From Bacteroidales bacterium (lineage in GTDB: Bacteria > Planctomycetota > Planctomycetia > Gemmatales > Gemmataceae), in contig JAIXLE010000094.1 of assembly GCA_026931725.1 (NCBI GenBank), positions 22,398 through 86,397 of the forward strand: a DNA stretch of 64,000 nucleotides, given 5' to 3'. Within the stretch, counting starts at the first letter, position 1. The number at the start of each line of letters is the position of its first letter. The notes under the pieces were generated by a model, which saw only the letters and a list, made by a program, of their open reading frames with translations, did no database searches and was not told where the DNA came from. Shown here one piece after another: positions 17,139 to 26,473 of the stretch. The position numbers were made by a program, and so were the translations under genes.

Positions 17139-18113
17139 TCATTCCGCATCGCAGACGATCAGGCCGCCATCCCCGGCAACGGCGAGTAGTGCGCCATCGG
17201 GGGAGAACTCTAAAGCATGAATGCTGCCGAGTCCCCAATCGTAGCGGGCCAGGATTTCGCCCGTGTCCGGCGACCAGACCCGCACGCTTTGATCGAGACT
17301 GGCGGAAGCAACCGCCGCACCGTCGGGCCGGAACGCCAATGCCGTGATGGTGTCATCGTGCCCGGCGTATTCGTGAATCTCCGCGCCATCGGGTTCCCAG
17401 ACGGTGACTCGGTTCTGGAAACTGCCCGCTAACCGCGTGCCCTCGTGGTTCAATGCCAACGCGGTGACGGATTGCTGGGCGGCATACGCGGGCGGCACCT
17501 GGGCGGCATCCCATCGTCCCATGCGGACATACTGCTTGCTGGCCACCGCGGCAATCTCGCCGTAACCCGAAAGAGCGATCGCGCACACCTGGGAGCGATT
17601 ATCGAGCCAGGATTTTGTTGTGGTGGAGGCGATCCGTGAGGAGGCTTCGGGGGAAAGGGTGATCGGCAAACAGGAAATACTTCCGCCAGTTGAGAAAGCC
17701 TGGGCCGTGTTGGTCGTCAGCAAAAGTGTGTTGCCCGGCGGGATGTAGCGCACATAGGTCAGATTGTCGCGGATGTTCAACCAGCTGAATTCCAGATCAT
17801 CCGTGCCCAGCACCATTTCCCAGATCCGTTCTCGGAGGGATTCGTGATCCACGGATTGCGTGGGTTCCGTCAGGTTCCAGAAATGGATGTTGTTATAAGG
17901 GCTGCCATAGCCGGATACCAACTCCTCCCCGTTCGGGTGGTAGGCCACGGAAAAGACGCGATGGTCCGTCCGTGGGAACGTCTGCAAGCACTGGGTGGTC
18001 ATCACATCCCAGATGCGGGTGGTCCCATCATCGCCACCGGAAGCGACATGACAACCATTCGGCGCGAAAGCCACACAGCGGACCGTTCCTTTGTGTCCGA
18101 GTAACTGCAACAC
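17139..18113 (-). CDS. WD40-repeat protein coupled to mutS
   Basis: A 324-aa protein made of WD40 repeats: GHKGTVRCVAFAPNGCHVAS with TTRIWDV at the start, GHDDTITALAFRPDGAAVAS with SVRVWSPDTGEI, and IHALEFSPDGALLAVAGDGG at the end, presumably forming a beta-propeller for protein interaction. There is no signal peptide. It starts at a GTG three bases after the mutS stop codon with GGAGAG upstream, so it is translated from the mutS transcript. Planctomycetes carry many such proteins and a role in mismatch repair is not implied by position alone. Confidence 0.8.
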   Translation of the reverse strand: MLQLLGHKGTVRCVAFAPNGCHVASGGDDGTTRIWDVMTTQCLQTFPRTDHRVFSVAYHPNGEELVSGYGSPYNNIHFWNLTEPTQSVDHESLRERIWEMVLGTDDLEFSWLNIRDNLTYVRYIPPGNTLLLTTNTAQAFSTGGSISCLPITLSPEASSRIASTTTKSWLDNRSQVCAIALSGYGEIAAVASKQYVRMGRWDAAQVPPAYAAQQSVTALALNHEGTRLAGSFQNRVTVWEPDGAEIHEYAGHDDTITALAFRPDGAAVASASLDQSVRVWSPDTGEILARYDWGLGSIHALEFSPDGALLAVAGDGGLIVCDAE

Positions 18114-18116
18114 GGT

Positions 18117-20654
18117 TCACTCTCCATCCCCAAACAGTGATGGTCCGGTCGAGCGGTTGCGGGGGCGTCGCCGGGGCCGCTCGGGCGGGTCGACGAGGAT
18201 GGGTTTCGGCGCGGGATCGTCGCTGGGGGGCTCGGCATCGTCCTTTTTTGGTCCTTCCAGTGCGGCGAGGACATCCTCGGCCCGATCCAATACCGCCGCG
18301 GGCACCCCGGCCAACCGCGCGACATGAATACCGTAGCTCTTACCGGCGTTTCCGGGTACGATCTTGTGCAGGAAAATGATCTCTTTGGCCAGTTCTTTCA
18401 CCTGCACGGTAAAATTCCGCAACCGGGGCAGTGTCCCGGCGAGCTGAGCCAGTTCATGATAATGCGTGGCGAACAGGGAGCGACAGCCCAGCGTATCATG
18501 CAGATACTCCGTGATCGCCCAGGCGAGGCTCAGGCCGTCGTAGGTGCTGGTGCCCCGGCCAATCTCGTCCAGAATCACGAGGCTCCGGGCCGTGGCGTTG
18601 TTCAGGATGTTCGCCGCCTCGGTCATTTCCACCATGAACGTGCTTTGTCCCCGGCTCAGTTCATCGCTGGCTCCGACACGGGTGAAGATGCGATCCGTGA
18701 TGCCCACGGTGGCGGAACGAGCCGGCACGAAACTGCCGATGTGCGCCAACAGCGTCACCAGGGCGACTTGTCGGATGAACGTCGATTTCCCGCTCATGTT
18801 CGGCCCGGTCAGCAGCCAGAAGTTACCAGGGCCGGGGCTGAGGTGGACATCGTTGGGAACAAAAGTGCCCGGCGGCAACGTCTGATCCAGAACCGGGTGC
18901 CGACCATCGACGATGGCCAAGGTAGGATCATCCGTGATCCGGGGGCGCGTGTAATTGCGGCTCGCGGCGAGTTCGGCCAACCCCGCGAGGAAGTCCATCG
19001 TGGCCAGCACATCCGCGGTTTGCAGCAGTTGGTGGGTCTGCGCGGCGGTCGCATCCCGGACTTGTAGGAAAAGATCGAACTCTAATGCCAGCGATCGTTC
19101 CTGAGCGGTGACGACTTTTTCTTCATACTCCTTCAAAGCCGGAGTGCTGTACCGCTTGCAGTTCTTGAGCGTGCGTTCGTGAATGTATTCGGGCGGCACC
19201 CGGTTTTCGTTGGCGTTGGTAATCTCGATGAAGTACCCCATCACGTCGACGTAACCGACTTTCAGGCTGCTGATGCCCGTGCGGGCGATTTCGTCGGCCT
19301 GATACCGGGCGATCCAGTCCTTGCCGTCGCGGGTGAGGCGACGGAGTTCATCCAGACCGTGATGGAAACCTTCACGGATGATGCCGCCTTCCTTCGGCGA
19401 ATAGGGCGGATCGTCGGTGAGGGCTTGGTCGAGATACTCCCGCAGATCCGGGCAGAGGGCGAGCGTCGCTTCCTGTTCTTGCAGTAGGCGGGACTTCCGG
19501 CCGGTGAGTTTGGCCTTGATCTTCGGCAACAGTCGCAAGGTCCGTAGCACGGCGGCGAGATCCTTGGGGTTCGCCCGTGCCGTGCTGACTCGGCTCGTCA
19601 AACGCTGGAGGTCGCCGACCTGGGCGAGTTGTTCCCGCAGTTGACCGCGTAAGGCGTGATCGGTCAGCAACTCTTGCACGGCATCCAGGCGATTCTCGAT
19701 GGCGGATCGGTCGATGAGTGGCGCGAGCAACGCATCGTGCAGGAATCGCGCGCCCATCGGCGTGACCGTGCGATCGAGTGCGGATAAGACCGAACCTTCC
19801 CGGAGGTTGTCCCGCAAGGAGCGGGTCAGTTCGAGGCTACGCCGGGTGACTTCGTCCAGAACGAGGATGCTGCCGTTGCGATGCGAACGCAGCGTGCGAA
19901 TGTGCGTCAAACTGGCCCGGAGTGTCTCGTGGAGATAGATCAGCACCGCCCCGGCAGCGATCAGGGCCGGTTGGCCATCTTCAAATCCGAAGCCCGCCAT
20001 CGTGGCCACACCGAACTGTTTGTGAACAGCGGCGAGGGCCGTGGATGGGTCGAATGTCCACGCGGGACGGCGTGTGATCGTAGCCGGAACCGCGGGGCCG
20101 AACAGGGGAAGCAACGTCTCGGCCTGATCTTCGGGGAGCAGGCACTCGACGACGGTGAGCCGGGCGAGTTCATCCGGGAGCTTGGCTTCCAGCAGATCCG
20201 CCGCCGCGAAACTCCCGGTGGAGGGGTCCACCCAGGCCAGACCGAGTAACCCCGCGCGACCCCGTGCGATGGCACAGAGGTAGTTCGGCCGCCGGGCATC
20301 CAGGAGTTCATCTTCCGTCACGGTGCCCGGCGTGACGACGCGGTTGACTTCTCGACGAATGATCTTTTTGCCGCCGCCCGCTTCTTCCATCTGCTCGCAA
20401 ACGGCGACGCGGTGCCCGGATTTCAGCAGGATGTTGAGATAATGTTCGAGCTTGTGTTGGGGAAACCCGGCCATCGGGATTTCTTTATCCCGGCGGGTCA
20501 GGGTCAACCCGAGGAGACGGTGGCCCAGTTCCGCATCGTTCTCGAAGAACTCGTAAAAGTCACCATTGCGGAACAGAATCAACATGCCGGGATGCGCGGC
20601 TTGCGCGGCCCGGTACTGCTGCATCATCGGGGTGAGGGGCGCGGTCGACATCAA
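18117..20654 (-). CDS. mutS: DNA mismatch repair ATPase MutS
   Basis: Recognises mismatches and small loops after replication. The 845-aa product carries the N-terminal mismatch-binding Phe-x-Glu region (RNGDFYEFFENDAELG), the connector, lever and clamp domains, and the ATPase: Walker A in LTGPNMSGKSTFIRQVA (a Ser where GPNMGGKST is usual), Walker B in LVILDEIGRGTSTYDG and FATHYHEL. Length fits MutS1. No mutL is nearby. It is followed three bases later by the WD40 gene. Confidence 0.96.
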   Translation of the reverse strand: MMSTAPLTPMMQQYRAAQAAHPGMLILFRNGDFYEFFENDAELGHRLLGLTLTRRDKEIPMAGFPQHKLEHYLNILLKSGHRVAVCEQMEEAGGGKKIIRREVNRVVTPGTVTEDELLDARRPNYLCAIARGRAGLLGLAWVDPSTGSFAAADLLEAKLPDELARLTVVECLLPEDQAETLLPLFGPAVPATITRRPAWTFDPSTALAAVHKQFGVATMAGFGFEDGQPALIAAGAVLIYLHETLRASLTHIRTLRSHRNGSILVLDEVTRRSLELTRSLRDNLREGSVLSALDRTVTPMGARFLHDALLAPLIDRSAIENRLDAVQELLTDHALRGQLREQLAQVGDLQRLTSRVSTARANPKDLAAVLRTLRLLPKIKAKLTGRKSRLLQEQEATLALCPDLREYLDQALTDDPPYSPKEGGIIREGFHHGLDELRRLTRDGKDWIARYQADEIARTGISSLKVGYVDVMGYFIEITNANENRVPPEYIHERTLKNCKRYSTPALKEYEEKVVTAQERSLALEFDLFLQVRDATAAQTHQLLQTADVLATMDFLAGLAELAASRNYTRPRITDDPTLAIVDGRHPVLDQTLPPGTFVPNDVHLSPGPGNFWLLTGPNMSGKSTFIRQVALVTLLAHIGSFVPARSATVGITDRIFTRVGASDELSRGQSTFMVEMTEAANILNNATARSLVILDEIGRGTSTYDGLSLAWAITEYLHDTLGCRSLFATHYHELAQLAGTLPRLRNFTVQVKELAKEIIFLHKIVPGNAGKSYGIHVARLAGVPAAVLDRAEDVLAALEGPKKDDAEPPSDDPAPKPILVDPPERPRRRPRNRSTGPSLFGDGE

Positions 20655-20735
20655 CTCCTCGGGTGGGAAATTTGTCGTGTCCAGCCAAACCAGCCGCCAG
20701 GATCAAGAGAATCAACAGATGGGGGAACGCAGAAA

Positions 20736-20754
20736 GCCCGCAGTGACGGCGGGC
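20736..20754 (-). terminator. terminator of the anti-sigma kinase gene
   Basis: GCCCGC (20736-20741) and GCGGGC (20749-20754) form a stem; read on the minus strand it is followed by TTTCT. It lies between the kinase gene stop and mutS. Confidence 0.6.
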
Positions 20755-20801
20755 CTTCTATCGACAATGCCGCGATTGCCCCGCGAGGGCTTCTGCGGGA
20801 T

Positions 20802-21245
20802 TTAGTCGCCCGGAGTGGGGATTTTGCGGTTTTTGCTCATAGTGATGACATTGCCTCTGCCGTGGTATTCCACAGAGGTCATGTAGTTCCGAATGAGAAA
20901 AACCCCACGGCCACAGGGGCGGTCGATGAATTGCGGGTCCGTGGGGTCCGGGAGTTCTTCCGGGATGAAACCCGGCCCTTCGTCTTCAATCCGCACATGG
21001 AATTGATCAGGGGAAATCGTGTAGTTAATCGTGACGCGTTTGACTGGGTCAAGCTGGTTTCCATGCTTGATCGCGTTGACTAATGCTTCTTCCAAAGCGA
21101 GTCGGATCGAGAAAATGTCGGATTCCCCGTAGCCGTTGGACTGCAGCGCCTCTTCGATTTCGTCTTGGAGTCGGCGTGCATCGCTTAAATCGCTGAGGAT
21201 GGAAACCTCAACTTCCATGTGGCGTTCGTTCATGGTGCCCGCCAT
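20802..21245 (-). CDS. RsbW-like anti-sigma factor serine kinase / HATPase
   Basis: A 147-aa stand-alone GHKL ATPase of the anti-sigma type. The N-box EEALVNAIKHGNQ, the G1 box EDEGPGF and the G2 region GRGVFLIRNYM are all present. Such proteins bind a sigma factor or phosphorylate a STAS-domain antagonist in partner-switching circuits. A STAS gene lies 290 bp upstream on the same strand and is the obvious partner. The start may be 21245 or the ATG at 21233 (MNERHMEVEV). No sigma factor or PP2C phosphatase is within view. Confidence 0.85.
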   Translation of the reverse strand: MAGTMNERHMEVEVSILSDLSDARRLQDEIEEALQSNGYGESDIFSIRLALEEALVNAIKHGNQLDPVKRVTINYTISPDQFHVRIEDEGPGFIPEELPDPTDPQFIDRPCGRGVFLIRNYMTSVEYHGRGNVITMSKNRKIPTPGD

Positions 21246-21534
21246 TCGTAGGGGGTCGGTTCCTGCGCTTCAAAACCCCACCGCGCCTTGGAGAGATTTG
21301 AGGCCATTGGGTGTGGGGAACGGATCGCCTTCACCGGATCCGCATTGCGATTGTCACCAGCGGCAGAACCAGCCCATTCCGTCCGATGGAGCCGTAAGCG
21401 ATACCTGGCTTTCGATAAGAAATCGGTAATCACGAGTTGCGACTCAATCGAAAAAGTCGATTCTGGCAAGGGTTATACTGCGGTTGGCCGTCCCCGTGTA
21501 CTTGGTACGGTTCTCCCGCACAACGGTCAATGCC

Positions 21535-21891
21535 TTAGAAGGAATTCAAACCCGTTTGGTCGTCTTTCACGATGGTGAGCATCTTATCGAGCTTGGTGAT
21601 CGTGAAGACATCGTAGAGGTCTTTTGAGATTCCGCACAGGACGAGTTTGCCGCTGATGGAGTGCAAACGCTGGTGAAGGCGGATCAACTTCCCCAGCGCG
21701 GACGAGGAGAGATACTGCACATTGGCGAAGTTCAGCAGGATTTTTCGGCGACCGAGTTCATCCACGAGGCGGAGCAAGTCGTCCCCGATCAATTGGATGT
21801 TGGGTTCGTCGAGAATTTTTTTATCGACGAAGTTCACCACGGTGATATCGCCGATGTCCTCGACCACGAGGCGTTGACGGGGTTGGGTCAT
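21535..21891 (-). CDS. STAS-domain anti-sigma factor antagonist
   Basis: A 118-aa SpoIIAA/RsbV-like protein. The core reads ITVVNFVDKKILDEPNI, then RRKILLNFANVQYLSSSALG, in which the SSS segment holds the likely phosphorylatable Ser, and LVLCGISKDLYDVF. I start it at the ATG at 21891 with AAGGTG eight bases upstream; the frame continues 17 codons further. Together with the HATPase gene downstream it forms a plausible partner switch. Confidence 0.88.
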   Translation of the reverse strand: MTQPRQRLVVEDIGDITVVNFVDKKILDEPNIQLIGDDLLRLVDELGRRKILLNFANVQYLSSSALGKLIRLHQRLHSISGKLVLCGISKDLYDVFTITKLDKMLTIVKDDQTGLNSF

Positions 21892-22068
21892 GCCAGCACC
21901 TTGGGTAAGCTGCTCATCCTGTCCCGGAGAACCCTCCGACACAAGATGAGCCTAAAGTTTGATTTTCCGCCGTTGACGCAAGCTGTCAAGGATACCCAGA
22001 CTGTTTTCCGAACCGGAAGGGCGGCTTGCGGTGGCAAGATCGTTGCGATTCGGGGAAGCCAGTGGGAA

Positions 22069-22626
22069 TTAGTCCTCCGCGGAAGCCGGAATCGGTGAGG
22101 AACCTTGGTTGCGGTGGGCTTCCTGGTCCGCGATGTACGCTATCTCTGGGGCCAGGGTTTCCACGGCTCGGCACGACGAGGCTTGTGGACTCAGGCAGAA
22201 CAGATCCCAACGCTCGCCCATGTAATCATGCTGGCGAACGTACCAGGTTCCATCACCGTTCGGTTCCAGAGGAAATATAACACATTGATAAGGTTTGTAT
22301 CGGGCGAAATCGCCGTGATCGTCGATTCCCAGTTGATGCAGCGTACAACCGGCGTGGAAGAAAACGCACCAGCCGTCGACCACCCGGAGCATGGGTTCGC
22401 CGAGTTTGGTGCGTTGGCTGAGGTAGCCCGCACGCTCGACCAGTTTCCGGGCGGCGGGGCGGAGCCGTTCGAGCAATCGGGGCAGTTGGGCATCAATGAC
22501 CGTGCGTTCGGCTGCGGTCAGGCTGGGACGGCCATTTTTGCAGCAGAGGCCATCACATCCCCGGCCATAGGTGCATGCAAAGGTCGCTGTCTCCGCGTTG
22601 ATGATCTCCAGTGTGTGGCGTGGCAT
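22069..22626 (-). CDS. cysteine-cluster protein (DUF3109/YkgJ-like)
   Basis: A 185-aa protein with an N-terminal cluster C-x5-C-x3-CC (in ACTYGRGCDGLCCKNG) and further cysteines in GWCVFFHAGCTLHQLG, YQCVIFPL and LFCLSPQASSC. This pattern matches YkgJ/DUF3109-type proteins thought to bind zinc or an iron-sulfur centre. It follows the second ATP-grasp gene by 23 bp, so it is probably in the same operon. The biochemical role is unknown; modification of a small substrate alongside the ligases is possible but unproven. Confidence 0.65.
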   Translation of the reverse strand: MPRHTLEIINAETATFACTYGRGCDGLCCKNGRPSLTAAERTVIDAQLPRLLERLRPAARKLVERAGYLSQRTKLGEPMLRVVDGWCVFFHAGCTLHQLGIDDHGDFARYKPYQCVIFPLEPNGDGTWYVRQHDYMGERWDLFCLSPQASSCRAVETLAPEIAYIADQEAHRNQGSSPIPASAED

Positions 22627-22649
22627 GGGTGTGATTTCCTTGGCCCTGG

Positions 22650-23690
22650 TTAGACACCGAAATCGGAGGAATGCGGGGGTGCGCTTCGTCCTCGTCGCGC
22701 CGCACGGCGTGCGAGGTGCGCGATGAACTGGCCATGTCCCCAGTCGATCGCTTCCAGGCCATAACGCAGCATGATGCTGGTGATCGACGGGTTGGGGTTC
22801 GCTTCGAGCAAATACACTTCCCCATCATCGGCGACGCGGGCATCCACACGGGCACAATCGCGGCAACCCAGCAGGCGGTACATGGTCCGGGCCGCCGAGA
22901 TGACACGGGACGTGAGGTCGTCTTCCAGCTTCACGGGGACATCCACCGGGGTCCGTTCGTACTCCACGCTCGATGTGTCCCATTTCGCGTCGTAGGAGTA
23001 GATCGGCCAGAGATCCTCTTTCCCGTCTTCAAAGAGGATCTCTGAGAACGGGAGGGCCGTGGGCTCCTGGTTGTCATCCAGTTCGACCAGTGTGGTATGA
23101 ATTTCCCGGCCCGCGATGTAGCGTTCGACCAGCACGGGAGCGCCGTAATGCGTGCGGATGTACTCGACCCGGTCCCGGAGGTCGCGGTCGTTCGTCACGA
23201 CGGCTCCCTGGTCGATTCCCACGCTCGCATCTTCTCGGCACGGTTTGACGATGACGGGCCAACCCAGCCGGTTCTTGGGGCAGACCTGTTCACCCACGAG
23301 GAAGAAATCGGGTGTATTCAGTCCCGCGCCGACCATCATGAACTTGGTGAGCGGCTTGTTCCGAGCGATCACCAGAGCCTGCGACTGGCAGCCGGTGAAC
23401 GGGATTTCCAGCCATTCCAGTAGGCCAGTCACGGTCGCTTCGGTGTGGCCGCGATCGGCAAACCCTTCAAACAGATTGAAAATGACATCCGGCGGATCGG
23501 CTCGCAAATGGGTGAGGAGGGTACTCGGATCGAGGCCCAGACCAAACTCGGCGGAGGGGATGCCTTCACAGGTCAGAAAATCTCGGACGACCTGGGTACT
23601 GTGCAGGACATCGTGTTCAGAACCCGAATCGGGGTGATCGATCGGCAACGTGGGTTGATTGAAAAGGACGAGGACACGCGGTTGTTGCAT
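22650..23690 (-). CDS. ATP-grasp ligase, D-Ala-D-Ala ligase family (paralogue B)
   Basis: A 346-aa ATP-grasp enzyme of the Ddl type, which activates a carboxylate as acyl phosphate and couples it to an amine. It shows VIFNLFEGFADRGHTEATV, IPFTGCQSQALVIARNKPLTK, WPVIVKPCREDASVGIDQGAVV, VLVERYIAGREIHTTLVE and the metal-binding EANPNPSI with a preceding CARVDARVADDGEVY. Start at ATG 23690 with GGAG eight bases upstream; the frame is open to 23756. The canonical Ddl substrate residues cannot be judged by eye, and the presence of two paralogues next to an aminomutase argues against simple cell-wall D-Ala-D-Ala synthesis. Confidence 0.8.
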   Translation of the reverse strand: MQQPRVLVLFNQPTLPIDHPDSGSEHDVLHSTQVVRDFLTCEGIPSAEFGLGLDPSTLLTHLRADPPDVIFNLFEGFADRGHTEATVTGLLEWLEIPFTGCQSQALVIARNKPLTKFMMVGAGLNTPDFFLVGEQVCPKNRLGWPVIVKPCREDASVGIDQGAVVTNDRDLRDRVEYIRTHYGAPVLVERYIAGREIHTTLVELDDNQEPTALPFSEILFEDGKEDLWPIYSYDAKWDTSSVEYERTPVDVPVKLEDDLTSRVISAARTMYRLLGCRDCARVDARVADDGEVYLLEANPNPSITSIMLRYGLEAIDWGHGQFIAHLARRAARRGRSAPPHSSDFGV

Positions 23691-23900
23691 CTGATCACAC
23701 TCCGACACAAACCAGAGCGGCTCGGTTGCCGGGGCCGAGCCGAGCGCTGACGGCATTCATGGACATGAGGTCATGAATCGTATTCCGAGAGAACTCATTA
23801 TCTTTCTGACATTGCTATGCGAGAACTCCAACCAACACAACCGAACTTCCTGAACTCGCAGGAATCCGCGGTGGCATCGTGCGGATTGTGCCGTTCGTCC

Positions 23901-24929
23901 TCACATTCGGCTTTCCGCTGCTTGCACGATGGTTTGTATCAGATCGTGATAACGCATCCCCATGGCGCGGGCGATGAGAACCAGATCGCTTGAGACAGGG
24001 TTCAACCCTGGCAGCGGGTTGACTTCCAAAAAGTAGGGGACACCGTCTCGAATGCGGTAATCGAACCGTGCCACATCTCGGCAATCGAGGGCATCCCAGA
24101 CCGCGAACGCGGAGGCTTCGAGTTCCCGCATCACCGCTGGGGGTAACTGAGCCGGACATTCATAATCCACCAGAGCCGCGTAGTTCCGTTTGACTTCCAG
24201 GCTGTACACGAACGGCCGAGACGTGTCCCGCGGGATGATCCGCATCGCCCCGAGTACCTGGGGGGGATCGTTCCCCACGATGCCGAGGGTGACTTCCTCA
24301 CCGGCAATGAATTCTTCCAGCAGAATCGGTTGACGATAGCCGGTTCCCAGTTCCTGGACGATGGCCCCGAGGTCGTCCGGTCGTTCGATCAGACAACGAT
24401 GGCAGATCCCCTTGGAGGAACCTTCCCAGGCGGGTTTGGCGATCACGGGATAACGCAGGCCCGCTTCGGCGATCAGTGGGCCGAACTCCGCGAAGTCGCC
24501 ATCGTAATCCGGGGGCAGCGGCGGCAGGACGCAACCGGCTGGCAGAGTGACCCCCGCCGCCGCGGCGAGGGTGCGGGCTTTGGTCTTATCGAGTGCGACC
24601 GCCAATGTCAGCGGATCGGAGCCGGTGTACGGGATGCCGAGCATCTCACAAACGGCGGGAACGCGCGCTTCTCGGTTGCGGCTGTGGCCGTGACCTTCCG
24701 CAATGTTGAACACGAGGTCGGGCGGGTCCGCCAGCAGGGCCGTCAAGAGCGTTGGTCCATTGTGCAGTTCGACGACGGAATGCCCCATCGTCCGTAGTGC
24801 CTCCGCCAGGGCCGCGATGGTGGCTGGGGAGTCGAATTCTTCGGCCCAGTCGTCCGCGTTGGCCGTGAGTGAAGTTGTGGGGGGAAATGGGGTGTCCGGC
24901 TTGAGGTCGAACGCGATGCCGATCTTCAT
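23901..24929 (-). CDS. ATP-grasp ligase, D-Ala-D-Ala ligase family (paralogue A)
   Basis: A 342-aa ATP-grasp enzyme, diverged from the neighbouring paralogue. Landmarks are LVFNIAEGHGHSRNREARV, IPYTGSDPLTLAVALDKTKA, RYPVIAKPAWEGSSKGI, ILLEEFIAGEEVTLGIVG and the metal site FLEVNPLPGLNP preceded by DVARFDYRIRDG. The domain order matches Ddl. It lies 83 bp after the lysine 2,3-aminomutase gene and 210 bp before paralogue B, all on one strand, so co-expression is likely. It may ligate a beta-amino acid or another small amine; the substrate is not deducible. Confidence 0.8.
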   Translation of the reverse strand: MKIGIAFDLKPDTPFPPTTSLTANADDWAEEFDSPATIAALAEALRTMGHSVVELHNGPTLLTALLADPPDLVFNIAEGHGHSRNREARVPAVCEMLGIPYTGSDPLTLAVALDKTKARTLAAAAGVTLPAGCVLPPLPPDYDGDFAEFGPLIAEAGLRYPVIAKPAWEGSSKGICHRCLIERPDDLGAIVQELGTGYRQPILLEEFIAGEEVTLGIVGNDPPQVLGAMRIIPRDTSRPFVYSLEVKRNYAALVDYECPAQLPPAVMRELEASAFAVWDALDCRDVARFDYRIRDGVPYFLEVNPLPGLNPVSSDLVLIARAMGMRYHDLIQTIVQAAESRM

Positions 24930-25012
24930 TCCGAGTCCCCGTATTTCCTACCGTTCCAACAAAACACTCACTCGCCCCCTTGGCCAGCGAGTCCGAATCG
25001 CCATTGGGCTCA

Positions 25013-26473
25013 TTATCGAGTCGCGGACTCGTTATGGTACGCTGTGTCCGGGAGTGACGGCAGAACGGTCAAAGACAGTTTGAGGGTGTCCGCCGGTTCT
25101 GCGGAGGTCGGCTCTCCTGCCCCGGCGCAGGGGGCATCTTCTGGGGGCGGGACGCAGGGTTCCGCGTTGCGACGGCGTCGGGCGAGGCGTTCGAGTCCTT
25201 CGGGAATCAACGCGGAGCGGCTGCCCTGGAGCAGGCTACTCACGCCACGGGTCATCGTCGGTTCCGTCGTGGCGGGTTTGTCCTCGGCTTGATAGCGAAT
25301 CAGCAACCCTTCGTAGTTCCGCAACACGACGGAATCGTTACTCATCGACACCAGATAGTTCGGCATCAGCGGGATTTTTCCACCGCCATGCGGGCTATCG
25401 ACGACATATGTGGGAATGCCGATACCGGACATGTGCCCACGAAGCCCTTCCATGATTTCCAATCCCGTCCAGACGGACGTGCGGAAGTGTCCCGCGCCGA
25501 TGACCGGGTCACAGTGGAAGAGGTAATACGGTCGGACCTTGATTCGCAGCAACCCGCGCAGCAGGTTCCGCATCGTTTCGAGGTTATCGTTGACCCCTTT
25601 GAGCAGCACGGAATGATTGTTAATCATCATGCCGTTGCGTAAGAGGGTCCGACAGACGCGAGCGGATTCCGGGGTGATCTCACGCGGATGGTTGAAGTGC
25701 GTCTGAATGTAGACTTTTTCGGCCGAGGCCAGCAGATCGACGAGTTCGTTATCGTAGAGTCGCTGCGGCAGCGTCACCGGGACACGCGTGCCGACACGGA
25801 TGACATCGACATGGTCGATCGCTTTGAGCTGATCCAGGTAGAATCGGAGCTTGCCCAGCGGGAGCGTGAGCGGGTCGCCGCCGGAGATCACGACATCCCG
25901 AATCGCCTCTGTGCGGCGGATATAGTCGATCATCCGTTCATCATCGCCGCTGCTGCCTTCCCAGCCGCCGCGGGTCAATGTTGCCCGTTTGCGGGTGCAA
26001 TAGCGGCAGTACATCGAACAGTTCGGCGTGGTAATCATCAGCACCCGATCCGGGTAGCGATGGGTCAGGCCGGGGACTGGGGAATCTTTATCTTCTTCGA
26101 GTGGGTCTTCCAGTTCGTAACCGGACGGGTTCTCCCCTTCTTGGGGTGACGGCACCGATTGGAGTCGGATCGGATCGGCGGGATTATGGGGGTCAATGAG
26201 TGAGAAGTAGTAGGGCGGAATGGCGACTTTGTAGTCGCGTTCCAGTTGACCGATGGCTTCCAGTTCCTCCGGGCGGAAACTGAGAAGATGGCGTAATTGA
26301 CGGACAGATCGAATGGCATTCTGGGTCTGCCAACGCCAATCATCCCATTGTTCCTGGGGGACGGCCTGCCAGATGGGATGGCGTCGGCTGATGCTTGGCG
26401 GCTCGTCATCCTCATAGCCGCTGCCAAGCATCGCCGAGGCGGGGAGCGAGCGGGGCTCGTCAGGCTCGAACAT
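25013..26473 (-). CDS. kamA: lysine 2,3-aminomutase (KamA family radical SAM enzyme)
   Basis: A PLP- and SAM-dependent radical enzyme converting L-lysine to L-beta-lysine. Numbered from ATG 26473 (486 aa), the radical SAM cysteines are C152, C156 and C159 (CSMYCRYC), the PLP lysine is K366 in SPHGGGKIPLMPNY, and D322 and D359 align with Asp293 and Asp330 of the Clostridium subterminale enzyme, which bind the substrate epsilon-amino group. That points to lysine rather than glutamate as substrate and away from EpmB. An upstream start at 26551 is possible. A long, divergent C-terminal tail (about 80 residues) is unusual. No beta-lysine acetyltransferase is adjacent; two ATP-grasp ligases follow instead. 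Confidence 0.88.
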   Translation of the reverse strand: MFEPDEPRSLPASAMLGSGYEDDEPPSISRRHPIWQAVPQEQWDDWRWQTQNAIRSVRQLRHLLSFRPEELEAIGQLERDYKVAIPPYYFSLIDPHNPADPIRLQSVPSPQEGENPSGYELEDPLEEDKDSPVPGLTHRYPDRVLMITTPNCSMYCRYCTRKRATLTRGGWEGSSGDDERMIDYIRRTEAIRDVVISGGDPLTLPLGKLRFYLDQLKAIDHVDVIRVGTRVPVTLPQRLYDNELVDLLASAEKVYIQTHFNHPREITPESARVCRTLLRNGMMINNHSVLLKGVNDNLETMRNLLRGLLRIKVRPYYLFHCDPVIGAGHFRTSVWTGLEIMEGLRGHMSGIGIPTYVVDSPHGGGKIPLMPNYLVSMSNDSVVLRNYEGLLIRYQAEDKPATTEPTMTRGVSSLLQGSRSALIPEGLERLARRRRNAEPCVPPPEDAPCAGAGEPTSAEPADTLKLSLTVLPSLPDTAYHNESATR

